From the NCBI GenBank assembly GCA_029204225.1, contig CM055100.1, positions 1,772,587 through 1,836,586 of the forward strand: 64,000 nt of DNA, given 5' to 3'. The DNA is from Diphasiastrum complanatum. Its lineage: Eukaryota > Streptophyta > Lycopodiopsida > Lycopodiales > Lycopodiaceae. The position numbers and the translations under genes are program-made. Position 1 is the first letter of the stretch. Each line of letters begins with the position of its first letter. The notes beneath the pieces were generated by a model that had not been told where the DNA came from, searched no databases, and saw only the letters and a program-made list of their open reading frames with translations. Positions 45,728 to 56,845 of the stretch are shown here, in pieces.

Positions 45728-46792
45728 GTGCCAATGGATCCAATGGGTCAACCCGTACATGTCGCTCCCTTGCAAGCAGTCTGGAGGGCACCTCAGATGG
45801 AGATACCAAAATACGATGGATCATCAGATCCCATCCGCTTCCTCCAGATCTACAAGCAAGCTTGTGAAATCTATGGCGATCGGACACCTGTAGAGAAGTT
45901 GATGCTATTTCCCATGTGACTAGTAGCGGTGGCTCAAGATTGGTTTTCCAATCTGTCAGAGGAAGAAAAATCCACCTGGGAAGCGGTTAAAGTAGATCTC
46001 ATCATGCGCTTTAGACCAAGGAAATTCCTAGAAGACCCATTTCTCCTGCTCAACAAGGTCAAGATGGGAAAAAGAGAAAGGGTCAGGGACTATATTGAAT
46101 GGGTCAAACATCTATGATCCAAGTGTAGTCCAGCCCTAACTCCCAATCATGCGATGATCATGTGGTTCCTAGTAGGACTACCATGTAGCATCAGGAGAGA
46201 ACTGAAACGACGAGAGCAATACGCTACTCTGCAAGAAGCAATGGAGGATGCCATCAGGAAAGAAGATGAGGGATCAGACGATGAATATCCATCCACCCAC
46301 ACTCCTACCCCCTCTATAGCATCATCATCATCAATTGCTTCCACTCTATCTATAGAACTGTTGTTGGAACAGATGGCAAAAGTACACAAACAACAGATGG
46401 AGCAGCTTACGGTGCAATTTGATAAAAAACTGAAAGCCTTACAAGGAGCTGTAGCAGTAACACCAAATCTACTGAAACAAAACCAGCTACAGTATCTCCG
46501 ACGCAAAAATGTATGGTGTTCAGTATGCACACAAAACCATACAACAAACGAGTGCTCGGTCCTAAAGCAAAATCTGAGACTGACCCATAGATTTTGTCAT
46601 TTGTGCAATGCAACATTTCACGATACGACATTTTGCCCATTTAATCCAAGGATTGTCCAACAGAAAAGGAGTCCTTATCAAACTTCTTATCCATATAATC
46701 AAGGAGCACCAAATTCAGCACCGAGGTCTGGTGCACCGAATAATCAACAGCGTATGGCCTTACCTACACCACCGGGGCCAGCCAATCAATAG
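45728..46792 (+). pseudogene. Gypsy gag capsid, three stops
   Basis: One frame carries the retrotransposon gag domain: MEIPKYDGSSDPIRFLQIYK, then stop, AQDWFSNLSEEEKSTWEAVK, FRPRKFLEDPFLLLNKVKMG, then stop, and MIMWFLVGLPCSIRREL. A Ser-rich linker and a coiled-coil-like helix, LLLEQMAKVHKQQMEQ, follow. A possible Cys-rich module, CSVCTQNHTTNEC and CHLCNATFHDTTFC, lies near 46520-46630. TGA stops near 45917 and 46116 and TAG at 46790 make it inactive. Confidence 0.88.
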
Positions 46793-46884
46793 GTGGCCCA
46801 CGTAAACTTGACAATAGCAGAACCAGAGATCCAGTACCACCTCAACCTGAGTAGCAACAATGGTATGGGTCGGATGAACCATAT

Positions 46885-47310
46885 ATGGATCCTGTCATAA
46901 ATGAATATATTGTGGCCTATGCAGCTCAAACTCAGTGTCAAGGTGGAAGAAATTATGGCTACTATGGATGTGGCGAAGGACACAGACTTGCTGAATGTCC
47001 TTACAAGGGGCAATATACATCCTTCTATCGAGAATGCAGTTATGGACACTTCTTAAAAAATTGTCCATTGAGACTTGGGACCAGCGCACCATTGAACTTC
47101 ATTGCAATACAACGGGCAACAGTTCCAGCGGGGACACAACCAGAAAGGCAACATTTCCATGCCCCAGTGTTAGCCGTTATGCAAGCACAGAAGAGGAAGG
47201 AAGTGGCTCCCTCACCACCACCATCGGTCATGGATGACCAACTCTCAACTTCAGCGCCATATCCAAATGTGAGGGAAGAAAGGAGGCAGTACCAGAAGAT
47301 ACGACACTAG
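46885..47310 (+). pseudogene. Gypsy nucleocapsid double zinc knuckle
   Basis: YGYYGCGEGHRLAEC has lost the first Cys of a CX2CX4HX4C knuckle (Tyr). The second, ECSYGHFLKNC, lies 20 residues on with a similar defect. A basic Pro-rich tail follows. It would bind the RNA genome in an active element. It is in frame register with the gag remnants but separated by stops. Confidence 0.75.
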
Positions 47311-47639
47311 GTACAGAGAGCACAAGTGGAGAAAAAAGAGCACAAAAATGACATCCCTATGGAACCTCCTGCTGATGACAAATGAAAACCATGAACGGGC
47401 TCACCATTGTGCACTTATCAGAACAATCGATTGCATCGTCATGAACCACCCTTCCACATGGTGGAGCCCGAGGAACCAGGCAGTGAGGGGCTCACAAGCC
47501 TACTGGCGAGCCGTGTTAGTTTACCCCTCGGGGAATTACTGCGGATTGCACCACAACTAAAAGCCTTTTGGCTGAATGGGCCAAAGCGGACGCAGAGCCA
47601 GTAGCGCCAGAGCCCATATACTGTATGGGCTACGAAGAG

Positions 47640-48100
47640 ACTAGTAACGTCCTCCACATCGAGGCAGTGTGAGAAAACGAGGAACACAACATCACCCTAT
47701 CAATCAAACACAAGAGATTCGAGGACAAGGCATCAGTAGTAGATGGAGGATCAGGTGTTAACTTGATATCCACTATTTTGTACCAAAAGTGGGGTTTACA
47801 GGGATCGAAGCCAGCAAGATTCGCCATCAAACTAGCGGATCAATCTTGTGTAAAACTGAAGGGTGTGGTTGTCGATATCCCTATAAAAATAACAGGCATG
47901 CAGTTTGTGATCACCTTTGTAGTAATGGATATACCTGAATCTCCATCTGCATATCATGTTTTACCGGGAAGACCATGGTTGAGGACTGCACAAGTAGTAC
48001 ACAACTGGGGTATGGGAAACTCACCTTTGAGAATAGAGAGCAACTGTAAAGGTCGATCCAACCACATGGGCGGTGAAACCACTTGCACCCAAGGTTGATG
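47640..48100 (+). pseudogene. Gypsy aspartic protease domain
   Basis: VVDGGSGVNLISTILYQ supplies the catalytic Asp in the DGGSG form common in plant gypsy proteases. The domain runs through KLADQSCVKLKGVVVDIPIK to YHVLPGRPWLRTAQVVHNW, the conserved flap-to-C-terminal motif. About 340 bp later copia F interrupts the element. Confidence 0.88.
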
Positions 48101-48431
48101 ACGGATCATCCATGACAGATCACACAATAGATTGCCCAAGGCAAGCCAAGGGTGGTCACTACATTTCAGAGACGAATGTCGTGAGATGGACGGATGCATT
48201 AGCAACGATTGACTACCAAGCATGTCAATACGAATCAGATCCTGGACCCAACACATCTTCACCCAAGTGTTACACTGGACACACCAATTACATTTGGAGT
48301 GAATATGATAAACGTAGCATGGCTGTCAGCGGAATCTATTGATAACCCAGTGGACGATGATTTAGTCCCTTGGCAACATGCTCTGACTTACAACAAGGAG
48401 ACTGAGTTGATTGATGAGCAGGTCCTACAGC

Positions 48432-48436
48432 ACATG
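48432..48436. repeat. Left target-site duplication of copia F
   Basis: acatg flanks the left LTR and atatg (54677-54681) flanks the right one. This fits a 5-bp duplication with one later mutation. Confidence 0.75.
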
Positions 48437-49174
48437 TGTTAAATTTCACACGTGTGGACTGTCCACTACATGTACTTGTGATCTCCTAAGGTGTGTAGAT
48501 GCACCAAGATCAAGACTAGATTGAGATTCAAGATCAATCTTGAATCCTATGGCAAAAACACACTACTACATGCATTCAATCACTTCCAACTCTCACTCAC
48601 ACGTGTGGGAAGTATTCAAAAAATAATCTAAGTAAAAACAAACTGCTCTCCTCGAGTAGAGAGAGAAAATGCATCAAGAGCTCTCGGGTAGAGAGAGAAA
48701 GCTAGAAATCCAATAACTCACAAAGTCCATGAAATCACCAAATCAATTGACTTCAAAATGAGGAGTACAATGATACTAGTAGGTCCACGAGCTACCACTA
48801 TGCTTAACTATGATTGGACCACATTTTGTCACCTCTTGATCCTATTGGATCATTGATCTATGCACCTCTTAATTCTATTGGACTATATTCAAGCACACCT
48901 CAATTTCCTATTGGACCTCACAAGGTTCCACCTCTATATCCTATTGGACCTCTTGGAATTCATCAAACAAAAACTTTACACTTGTCTACACTCTAATTAG
49001 CAAGTGTTTAGCCTCTTACTCTATTTTGGCTCAATAGTAGCATTACAAGTGGAAATGCATAATTTTGCCATCTATGCCAAATTTATTCCTATCAACATCC
49101 TACACCTAGATGCTTGATGTAAAAAACATAAGACCCCTATATCTAACATAGATAATCTTTTTCAATTCTTCACA
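48437..49174 (-). mobile_element. Copia F 3' LTR, 738 bp
   Basis: TG...CA ends, preceded on the minus strand by the PPT. By eye it differs from the other LTR at six substitutions and one single-base indel, under 1 percent, so the insertion is young. It contains CACACGTGTG at 48447 and 48598. Confidence 0.97.
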
Positions 49175-49188
49175 CTCCTCCTAAAAAA
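49175..49188 (-). promoter_or_regulatory. Copia F polypurine tract
   Basis: On the minus strand, TTTTTTAGGAGGAG directly precedes the 3' LTR. Confidence 0.93.
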
Positions 49189-49192
49189 TTAT

Positions 49193-52100
49193 CTATGAAG
49201 ATTTGAGCATTGATCTTGATATAACTCCAAGATTAGATCTATGCTTGATGAAAGCACTTTTGCTCAAAGGCTTGGTGAGTAGATCGGCAATACAAGAGGA
49301 CGAGTTGACATGCTCCAAATAGATTTCTCCTCCAATAAGCTTTTCTCTCACAAAATGGTGTGCCACTTCTACGTGCTTGCTTCTTGCATGAAATATGGGA
49401 TTATTGGCAAGAGCTTGGGCCGAGATGTTATCACACTTGATCATTGGTAGATCATCCTCCTTGATGCACTTTAGTTCCATTAATAACCTCTTGATCCAAA
49501 GCACTTCTTTGGTAGTTGTAGTGAGTGCTTTGTACTCGACCTCACATGAAGAGAGAGATATAGTATCTTGCTTTTTGGAAAGCCAAGATATTAGATTGCC
49601 TCCAAGAAAGATAGCGTATGCACTAATAGACTTTCGATCCATCTTGTCACTTGCAAAGTCCGAATCCGAGTAGCCAATAATGGATAGATCTTCACTTTTA
49701 TAGAGTAGACCATAATCACAAGATGAAGATACATATCTTAGAATCCTCTTGGCCATCTTCCAGTGATGGATCTTAGGTTCTTGCATAAATTGACTCAATT
49801 TGTGCACACAAAAACTAAGATCGGGCCTAGTAATGGTAAGCCAGATCAAGGAGCCTACAAGACTCCTAAAAAGTGTGATGTCCTCAAAGGATCTCTCATC
49901 ACCTTTATTAGGATCTTTTACAATTTGCTCCATTGGAGTATCTATGCTCTTAGAATTTTCCATATGGAATTTTTTCAACATAGAGTAAGCATATCTAGAT
50001 TGGCATATAAAGACATGATTTTCATAAAAAACAATTTCTAGGCCTAGGATGTAATGTATCTCTCCTAGATCTTGCATTTTAAACTCACATCCAAGTGCTA
50101 GCTTGGTTTCATCAACTAGCTTGATACAACTTCCACAAAGAATAATGTCATCAACATAAATTAGAAGAATGACAATATTGCTATCAACAAACTTCAGATA
50201 CATGGAAGGATCATAGTCACTAAGAGTAAATCCTAGTGAGATAAGAAAAGAGTTAAGTCTTGAATACCATGATCTTGGTGCTTGCTTGAGTCCATAAAGA
50301 CTTTTGAAGAGCAAGCACACTTTGGACTCATCCTTGATGAATCCTTGAGGTTGTTCCATATAGATCTCCTCCTCAAGATAACCATTTAGAAAAGCATTGG
50401 ATACATCTAATTGGAACACCTTCCACTTGAAAAAACAAGCAAGAGAAATAAGAATTCTTATTTTCACCATCTTTGCAACGGGTGCAAAGGTCTCCTCATA
50501 ATCAAGACCATGGATTTGAGCAAATCCTTTGGCACATAATCTTGCTTTATGCTTGTTGATGGTGCCATCATGATTGAACTTGATCCGAAATACCCACTTG
50601 CAACCAATCACATTCTTGTTTGAAGGAGGATCCACAAGCTCCCAAGTATTGTTGGTGATCAATGCATCATACTCTTGCTTCATGGCATCATACCACTCCT
50701 TGCTATTGAGTGCCTCTTGTACATTCTTTGGCTCTTCATGAAAGACATAAAAAACATAATTAGTGGAATCAAGATCCACTTGTTTGCCTTTGTCAACATA
50801 TGAGAGCCTCTTAGGCTTGGATCTATCTCTCATGGATCTTCTTGGTGAAAAAATACGAGGAGAGTCTTCTTCAAATCTCGACCCCATCACATCATGATTG
50901 TCTTCAAAATCAATAATTGATGATGCATCCATAGATTTCTTGATCTCGGCCTCTTCAAATGATGAGTGTTGATCTTCATGAAAGACAACATCTCTACTTT
51001 CAATAACTTGAGAAGTAGAGAGTATAAAGACTCTATAGGCCTTCTTGGTGGATGAGTATCCAACCACGATCCCTTTGCATGCACTAGGATCTTCCTTCTT
51101 CCTTGTTTCCAAGGGAATATGGACAAAGCATAAGCATCCAAAAACTCTAAGGTGATCAACCTTAGGCTTCTTCAAAAATAAGATTTCATATGGTGACTTT
51201 CCTCCAAGAGCTATATGTGGGTGCCTATTGCAAAGATAATTTGCACAATTAATGGCTTCTCCCCAAAAATCTTTGGGCAAAGATGCCTCAATTCTCATAG
51301 ATTTTGCACATTCACATAGAGATCTATTCTTTCTCTCGGCCACTCCATTTTTAGATGGAGAGTAGGCACAAGAAAACTCTCTTTTAATGCCTTCAAGCTC
51401 ACAAAAATCTTGAAATTTATTGGAGATATATTCACCACCTCCATCACTTCTAAGAGCTTTAATCTTGAATGAGAATTGCTTCTCTACATAAGCTTTGAAA
51501 ATAAGGAAATGATCAAACACCATAGATTTTGAAGCAAGAAGATATATCCAAGTGAATCTTGTGTAATCATCAATGAAAGTAACAAAACAAGTGGCTCCTC
51601 CCTTGCTTGTAGTTGATGAGAAATGCACATCCGAGTGGATTAACTCCAAAGGATACTTGCTTTTGATAGAAGATCTTGTAAATGGCTTTTTGTGAGATTT
51701 AGCAATAGCACAAGCCTCACAAGGCTTGATCTTCTTGGAGAATGACTTTGGCAAGCCAATAGCTTTGGATTCTTTGATCATAGAGAGCATGGATTTGTAG
51801 TTGGGATGTCGCAACCTCCTATGCCATAATTCCTCCATAGAGAGCTTGTTCACAAGAGCAACATTACAAGCATTCACATACTCATTTGGATCTAGTTTAT
51901 AGATGCCACCAAATCTAGATCCTAATGCAAGTATCTCATCATTCTTCTTGATAGTGCAAGTATCAACATTGAATTTTACATCAAGGCCATTATCAAGCAA
52001 TTGGCCAACACTAATAAGATTCTTGGTAAGCTTAGGTACATAAAGAACTCTAGAGAGAGAAAGAACTTTAGAGGATGCAAGCTTCAAGGGAATGTTCCCT

Positions 52101-53236
52101 ATGCCTTCAATAGGACATTCAAAATCATTTGCAGTGTATATTGATTTCTTCACTCCATCATAAGGTGCAATAGAAGAGAAAGAGTCCTTGGAGCTACACA
52201 TATGTGAAGAGGCTCCACTATCAATATACCATAGGCCGTCCTTCTTGAAAGGAGTAGATGAGAAACTAGAGACCATAAGAGATCCCTCTCCATCACTTGC
52301 AATAGTGTCTTCCTTCTCATTGGTAATATTGGCTTGCTTGAGTTGATTCTTCTTTTTGAAGCAATTGGTGGCATAATGACCTTTCTTGCCACAATAAAAG
52401 CACTTGATCTTCTTCTTCTTCTTGAGCTTGGATGATGAAGCATTAGAGGAATCATCTTCCTCCTCATCTTTGTCTTTGGATTTGACTTTGTCCTTGCTTG
52501 AGGATTGTTGATGTTGGTTCTTGCTCCTCTCTTTGTGCTTATCCTTGGAAAAGAGAGCTTTGCCATCATTATGAGTGAGAGAAAGCTTGTCCATCCTCAA
52601 GAGCTTGTACTCTTGTCTTGATTCTTCTGAAATTAGCACACTTTGGAGAGCGTCCAAACTTGGTAGCTCCTCCTTAATGGCATAGGATTGGACAAGATTA
52701 TCAAATTCACTTCTCAAGCCATTGAGAATGACTTGAACTAGCTCATTTTGATTGATGGAATCACCAATACAAGCAAGCTCTCTATGAATATCTTTTACTC
52801 TCAAAACATAACTAGATGCACTCTCATCACTCTTTTGGCTACTTTGAAAGATTTGATTCCTAAGAGTGAGAAGCCTAGAGGTATTCTTAGCCTCATAGAT
52901 AGTCTTGAGACAATCCCAAGCTTCTTTGGCTGTTGTACAAGTACCTATCTCCCTCAATATCTCATTAGAGACATTCATCTTAATGTAGTGGAGAGCCATC
53001 CTAGCTCTCTTTTTGTATTTTTGAACCTCTTGAAGAACTTGTGGTTCTTCTTCAAGGCCAAGAACTATGTCCATCACGTCTTGAAGGATCAAGATGGACT
53101 CCATCCTCATTTTCCAAATTGAATAATTTGAAGTGGTCAATCTTTCACTTGGTTCCAACAAGGATGAACCCATTGAAGACATTTGAAGTGAAGAAAACTC
53201 AAATGATGAACAATAAATGTTGTTACACACTTTCAA
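49193..53236 (-). CDS. Copia F gag-pol polyprotein, intact, 1347 codons
   Basis: A single uninterrupted frame encodes all domains needed for Ty1-copia retrotransposition. In approximate residue order: gag capsid 40-230 (SIWKMRMESILILQDVMDIV); knuckle CFYCGKKGHYATNC near 280; protease WYIDSGASSHM near 337; LWHRRLRHPN; integrase with HSD near 532, RSD and AERKNR near 634; reverse transcriptase from GCKWVFRIKF with YVDD near 1028; RNase H from GYSDSDFASD near 1188 through ADLLTKPLSK. All key catalytic residues are present. The initiator is probably one of the Met residues at 19-22 (MSSMGSSLLEPSE), which matches B and C, rather than Met 1. Expression as one ORF is typical of plant copia. This is the only coding-competent element in the window. 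Confidence 0.97.
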   Translation of the reverse strand: MKVCNNIYCSSFEFSSLQMSSMGSSLLEPSERLTTSNYSIWKMRMESILILQDVMDIVLGLEEEPQVLQEVQKYKKRARMALHYIKMNVSNEILREIGTCTTAKEAWDCLKTIYEAKNTSRLLTLRNQIFQSSQKSDESASSYVLRVKDIHRELACIGDSINQNELVQVILNGLRSEFDNLVQSYAIKEELPSLDALQSVLISEESRQEYKLLRMDKLSLTHNDGKALFSKDKHKERSKNQHQQSSSKDKVKSKDKDEEEDDSSNASSSKLKKKKKIKCFYCGKKGHYATNCFKKKNQLKQANITNEKEDTIASDGEGSLMVSSFSSTPFKKDGLWYIDSGASSHMCSSKDSFSSIAPYDGVKKSIYTANDFECPIEGIGNIPLKLASSKVLSLSRVLYVPKLTKNLISVGQLLDNGLDVKFNVDTCTIKKNDEILALGSRFGGIYKLDPNEYVNACNVALVNKLSMEELWHRRLRHPNYKSMLSMIKESKAIGLPKSFSKKIKPCEACAIAKSHKKPFTRSSIKSKYPLELIHSDVHFSSTTSKGGATCFVTFIDDYTRFTWIYLLASKSMVFDHFLIFKAYVEKQFSFKIKALRSDGGGEYISNKFQDFCELEGIKREFSCAYSPSKNGVAERKNRSLCECAKSMRIEASLPKDFWGEAINCANYLCNRHPHIALGGKSPYEILFLKKPKVDHLRVFGCLCFVHIPLETRKKEDPSACKGIVVGYSSTKKAYRVFILSTSQVIESRDVVFHEDQHSSFEEAEIKKSMDASSIIDFEDNHDVMGSRFEEDSPRIFSPRRSMRDRSKPKRLSYVDKGKQVDLDSTNYVFYVFHEEPKNVQEALNSKEWYDAMKQEYDALITNNTWELVDPPSNKNVIGCKWVFRIKFNHDGTINKHKARLCAKGFAQIHGLDYEETFAPVAKMVKIRILISLACFFKWKVFQLDVSNAFLNGYLEEEIYMEQPQGFIKDESKVCLLFKSLYGLKQAPRSWYSRLNSFLISLGFTLSDYDPSMYLKFVDSNIVILLIYVDDIILCGSCIKLVDETKLALGCEFKMQDLGEIHYILGLEIVFYENHVFICQSRYAYSMLKKFHMENSKSIDTPMEQIVKDPNKGDERSFEDITLFRSLVGSLIWLTITRPDLSFCVHKLSQFMQEPKIHHWKMAKRILRYVSSSCDYGLLYKSEDLSIIGYSDSDFASDKMDRKSISAYAIFLGGNLISWLSKKQDTISLSSCEVEYKALTTTTKEVLWIKRLLMELKCIKEDDLPMIKCDNISAQALANNPIFHARSKHVEVAHHFVREKLIGGEIYLEHVNSSSCIADLLTKPLSKSAFIKHRSNLGVISRSMLKSS

Positions 53237-53926
53237 TAGGATCCAATAATTGAGTACTATCTCCTCCTATGAAAGATCTTACAACAATTTGTGAATTGAT
53301 TCTCACTAGCTACACAAATCTCTCTAAAACAAGATCTATTTCACATAAAATGATGGAGTATAGGAAAAGTTAGGATCTAACACTCTTAGCACGTGTGAAA
53401 TACACTAAGAAACCAAATTTGACTCAAATACAATGATATTGCATGAAACAAAATGGCTAAGATCTCAAAACAGTGCCTAGATCACATATAGATGAGATTG
53501 GCAAGCATACAACTATGATTTTGGATCAACCAAGCAATCTCTTGACCAAACCAAATGTGTCCACCCAGGTCTAGGTGCCCTACCTAACCCTCTTCAAAAG
53601 CTTATAACTTTTGATTGGCTCAACCAAATGGAATGAAACTGATTGCAACAAAAACTAGACAAAAATAGCTTCAAAACAAGCTATCAAGCAAGATAAATGG
53701 ATCGAAGATGAGAGAGAACTTCCAAACTGAAATTGGATGTTCCTCACACGTGTCTGAGCACCTGATTCCGTACAGTACCAGGTCAGACCCAATCAATGTC
53801 CTTTTGATCTCTTTTGATCCAAGATTGAACAAGATAGCTAGGAAAATGGGCCTTGACAACTTCTAGCTCAAGATTGATGAAATTTTTTTCACTTAGATGG
53901 ATCAAAATGCATGGTAACCTTAGGTA
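53237..53926 (-). other. Copia F leader
   Basis: Untranslated sequence between PBS and gag. It carries CACGTG at 53390 and 53747. No ORF. Confidence 0.75.
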
Positions 53927-53939
53927 GGCTCTGATACCA
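53927..53939 (-). promoter_or_regulatory. Copia F primer binding site
   Basis: TGGTATCAGAGCC on the minus strand, exact for initiator tRNA-Met and abutting the LTR. Confidence 0.97.
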
Positions 53940-54676
53940 TGTTAAATTTCACACGTGTGGACTGTCCACTACATGTACTTGTGATCTCCTAAGGTGTGTA
54001 GATGCACCAAGATCAAGACTAGATTGAGATTCAAGATCAATCTTGAATCCTATGGCAAAAACACACTACTACATGCATTCAATCACTTCCAACTCTCACT
54101 CACACGTGTGGGAAGTATTCAAAAAATAATCTAAGTAAAAACAAGCTGCTCTCCTCGGGTAGAGAGAGAAAATGCATCAAGAGCTCTCGGGTAGAGAGAG
54201 AAAGCTAGAAATCCAATAACTCACAAAGTCCATGAAATCACCAAATCAATTGACTTCAAAATGAGGAGTACAATGATACTAGTAGGTCCACGAGCTACCA
54301 CTTGCTTAACTATGATTGGACCACATTTTGTCACCTCTTGATCCTATTGGATCATTGATCTATGCACCTCTTAATTCTATTGGACTATATTCAAGCACAC
54401 CTCAATTTCTTATTGGACCTCACAAGGTTCCACCTCTATATCCTATTGGACCTCTTGGAATTCATCAGACAAAAACTTTACACTTGTCTACACTCTAATT
54501 AGAAAGTGTTTAGCCTCTTACTCTATTTTGGCTCAATAGTGGCATTACAAGTGGAAATGCATAATTTTGCCATCTATGCCAAATTTATTCCTATCAACAT
54601 CCTACACCTAGATGCTTGATGTAAAAAACATAAGACCCCTATATCTAACATAGATAATCTTTTTCAATTCTTCACA
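53940..54676 (-). mobile_element. Copia F 5' LTR, 737 bp
   Basis: Near-identical partner of 48437-49174. CACACGTGTG occurs at 53950 (beside the PBS) and 54101. It also holds a CT-rich block with duplicated tcgggtagagagagaaa. Confidence 0.97.
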
Positions 54677-54681
54677 ATATG

Positions 54682-55271
54682 GACCCAGATTGTTACGGAA
54701 TTAACAAAGTACTAGCTCAACCGCCGCAAAAATCCGCTATGGCAAAATTTTCAAGGATAGATCCACCAAGGACACCTGTGAACAAGAAGATCTAGTTGAC
54801 GCAACTCTACAACCAGGTGATCCGATGGAGTGCCCGAAGAAGCTACAGTGGATGTTGATATTCGCAACCATGAGGCGAATGTCACACCAGTTTTGAATAA
54901 AGACAACAACAACGAATCCACCCATTTGAAAAAAGGAGGCAAAAAGAAGGTGTTGGATTCCTTGAAGTCAATCAGGATGAAGTCTAATACAGCATCATCC
55001 TCTTCTCAGATGATGGAAAATCAAAAGATGACCAGTCGAGTTAAGATCAATATGTTGAAGGAGGAATCTCGACGAGCACCAGTTCACGAGATGCTTGAGA
55101 CCTTCAAGAATTATACCTTGAACGACGTGGTAATTATAATGCCGCAAAAACAGCGAGAACTTGATCAAAGTCAGACACCAGCAGAACAAGTCTTTGAAGG
55201 ACCTGCGCAAATGCAACCCATGAACCTTGCCGATCCAGGTGAAGAAGAAAAGATCGTATATGTGGGAAAGT
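54682..55271 (+). pseudogene. Gypsy region between protease and RT
   Basis: Continues the gypsy element after the copia insertion. The 147-codon frame at 54830-55273 encodes a charged linker with EESRRAPVHEMLETFKNY and no catalytic domain. Confidence 0.65.
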
Positions 55272-56280
55272 AGTTAACGCCCACACAATTCAAAAGACTA
55301 CGATCATTGTTGGTGGAGTACAAGGATTGTTTTGTCTAGAATTACAGTGATTTGAAGGGCATTCCACCAACAATAGTCCAACACACCATACCCTTGGTGG
55401 ATGGAGCAGTCCCCAAGGTGAGTCGTTACTACCGCTACAACCCAAACTACAAGGAGCTGATCAAGTAAGAATTGCAGAAGTTGTTCGATGCAGATTTCAT
55501 ATACGAAATTGAACACACTGAATGGGTATCGTCGATAGTTATAGTAACCAATAAGAATGGCAAAACATGGATCTGTGTGAATCTGAAGACGCTAAATGTA
55601 GTTACCAAAAATGATCATTTTCCTTTGCTCTTTACGGAAAGTGTCCTTGACAGAGTAGTTGGGGCCGAAGCCTACAATTTTTTAGACGGCTTCAGCGGTT
55701 ACAACCAAGTGAAGATATCACCCCAAGACCAGCATAAGACAACATTCGCCACAGAATGGGAAACCTATGCCTATAAGGTGATGCCATTCGGACTTTGTAA
55801 TGCCCCAAGCACTGTCCAGTGAGTCATGTAGGCATTCAAAGAGTATTTGCAAAAAATTTTGAAATTTTTTTTGGACAATCTGTGCATGCATGGACCAAAC
55901 TCTAAACACTTATCCAATCTGGAGAAGGTACTACAAAAATGTCGCTAATTCCAGATCTCCTTGAATCCAGAAAAATGTCAATTTTGGGTTACACATGGCT
56001 TGATTCTTGGCCATATAGTATCTAGACATGGGATCGCCACAGACCTATCAAAAATCAGAATCATTGTTGATCTACCACCACCTAGAACGATCCGCGAGGT
56101 CTACATCTTTATGGGTCATGCTAATTATTACAGGATCTTCATTCTAGATTTTGCGGAGTTAGCATGGCCAATTTGCAAACTCACAACGGATCCACATTGG
56201 AACGAGGAAGCCCTAAAGGCTTTTCAAAAACTTAAGGATGCATTGGTTTCAGCACCAATCCTACATCTTCCCAATTAATC
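55272..56280 (+). pseudogene. Gypsy reverse transcriptase, degenerate
   Basis: LTPTQFKRLRSLLVEYKDCF, then stop, HTIPLVDGAVPKVSRYYRYN, DFIYEIEHTEWVSSIVIVTN, FLDGFSGYNQVKISPQDQHK and VMPFGLCNAPSTVQ, followed by stops. The active-site box reads FLDNL, so the second Asp of the (F/Y)xDD motif is Asn. The RT thumb, LILGHIVSRHGI, follows. At least five in-frame stops make it inactive. Confidence 0.9.
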
Positions 56281-56845
56281 CATTGAGTTTCAAGTGCATA
56301 TGGATGCATCGAAGTATGCAGTTGGTGTAGTCTTAACCTAGTTAGGAGAACACAAAAAGAAATTTTCGATCCGATTTGCAAGCCGACAGCTCAGTGATAT
56401 AGAAATGAATTATTCAACCACAGAGCGGGAAGCACTGGCAATGAAATATGCGGTTAAGAAGTTTCGGCACTACTTGATGGGCACACACTTTGTATTTTAT
56501 ACGGACCATCAACCCTTTCTCGATCTTGTTAACAAAATCTGCAACACAGGGAGAATCACTCAATGGCTACTTCTGTTGTTAGAGTTTGATTTTCGGATAG
56601 TAGTTTGCAAGGGAAAACAACACTACATGGCAAATCATGTGTCGCGGATCAAGGGGAAGGAGGTTGCACTCCAACCCGACGATGAGCTGCCTGATGCTAC
56701 CTTATTTTACGTAGACACAGTACCGGAGTGGGCTGCTAACATAGTTGAATATCTAATGAGGGGCCAACCAGACAAATCACTACCAAAGGCGGATCAACGA
56801 AAATTGATCTTGAAAACTAGACATTATCAGCTGATTGCCGACTAA
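56281..56845 (+). pseudogene. Gypsy RNase H domain
   Basis: VHMDASKYAVGVVLT has the first catalytic Asp, NYSTTEREALAMKYAVKKFR the Glu, and FVFYTDHQPFLDLVNK the second Asp. The sequence then runs through FDFRIVVCKGKQHYMANHVS. Two stops (near 56278 and 56339) precede the open 146-codon stretch at 56405-56845. Confidence 0.9.

Larger units (their letters stand above)
48437..54676 (-). mobile_element. Complete Ty1-copia element F nested in gypsy
   Basis: LTR, PBS, gag-pol, PPT and LTR are all present in correct order over 6.24 kb, flanked by acatg and atatg. It sits between the protease and RT regions of the gypsy element. The host element is riddled with stops while F has none, so F arrived much later. 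Confidence 0.96.

Noticed and set aside
49395-53253. Plus-strand open frames of 60-124 codons within copia F
   Set aside because: They are antisense to the intact gag-pol frame and show no domain.
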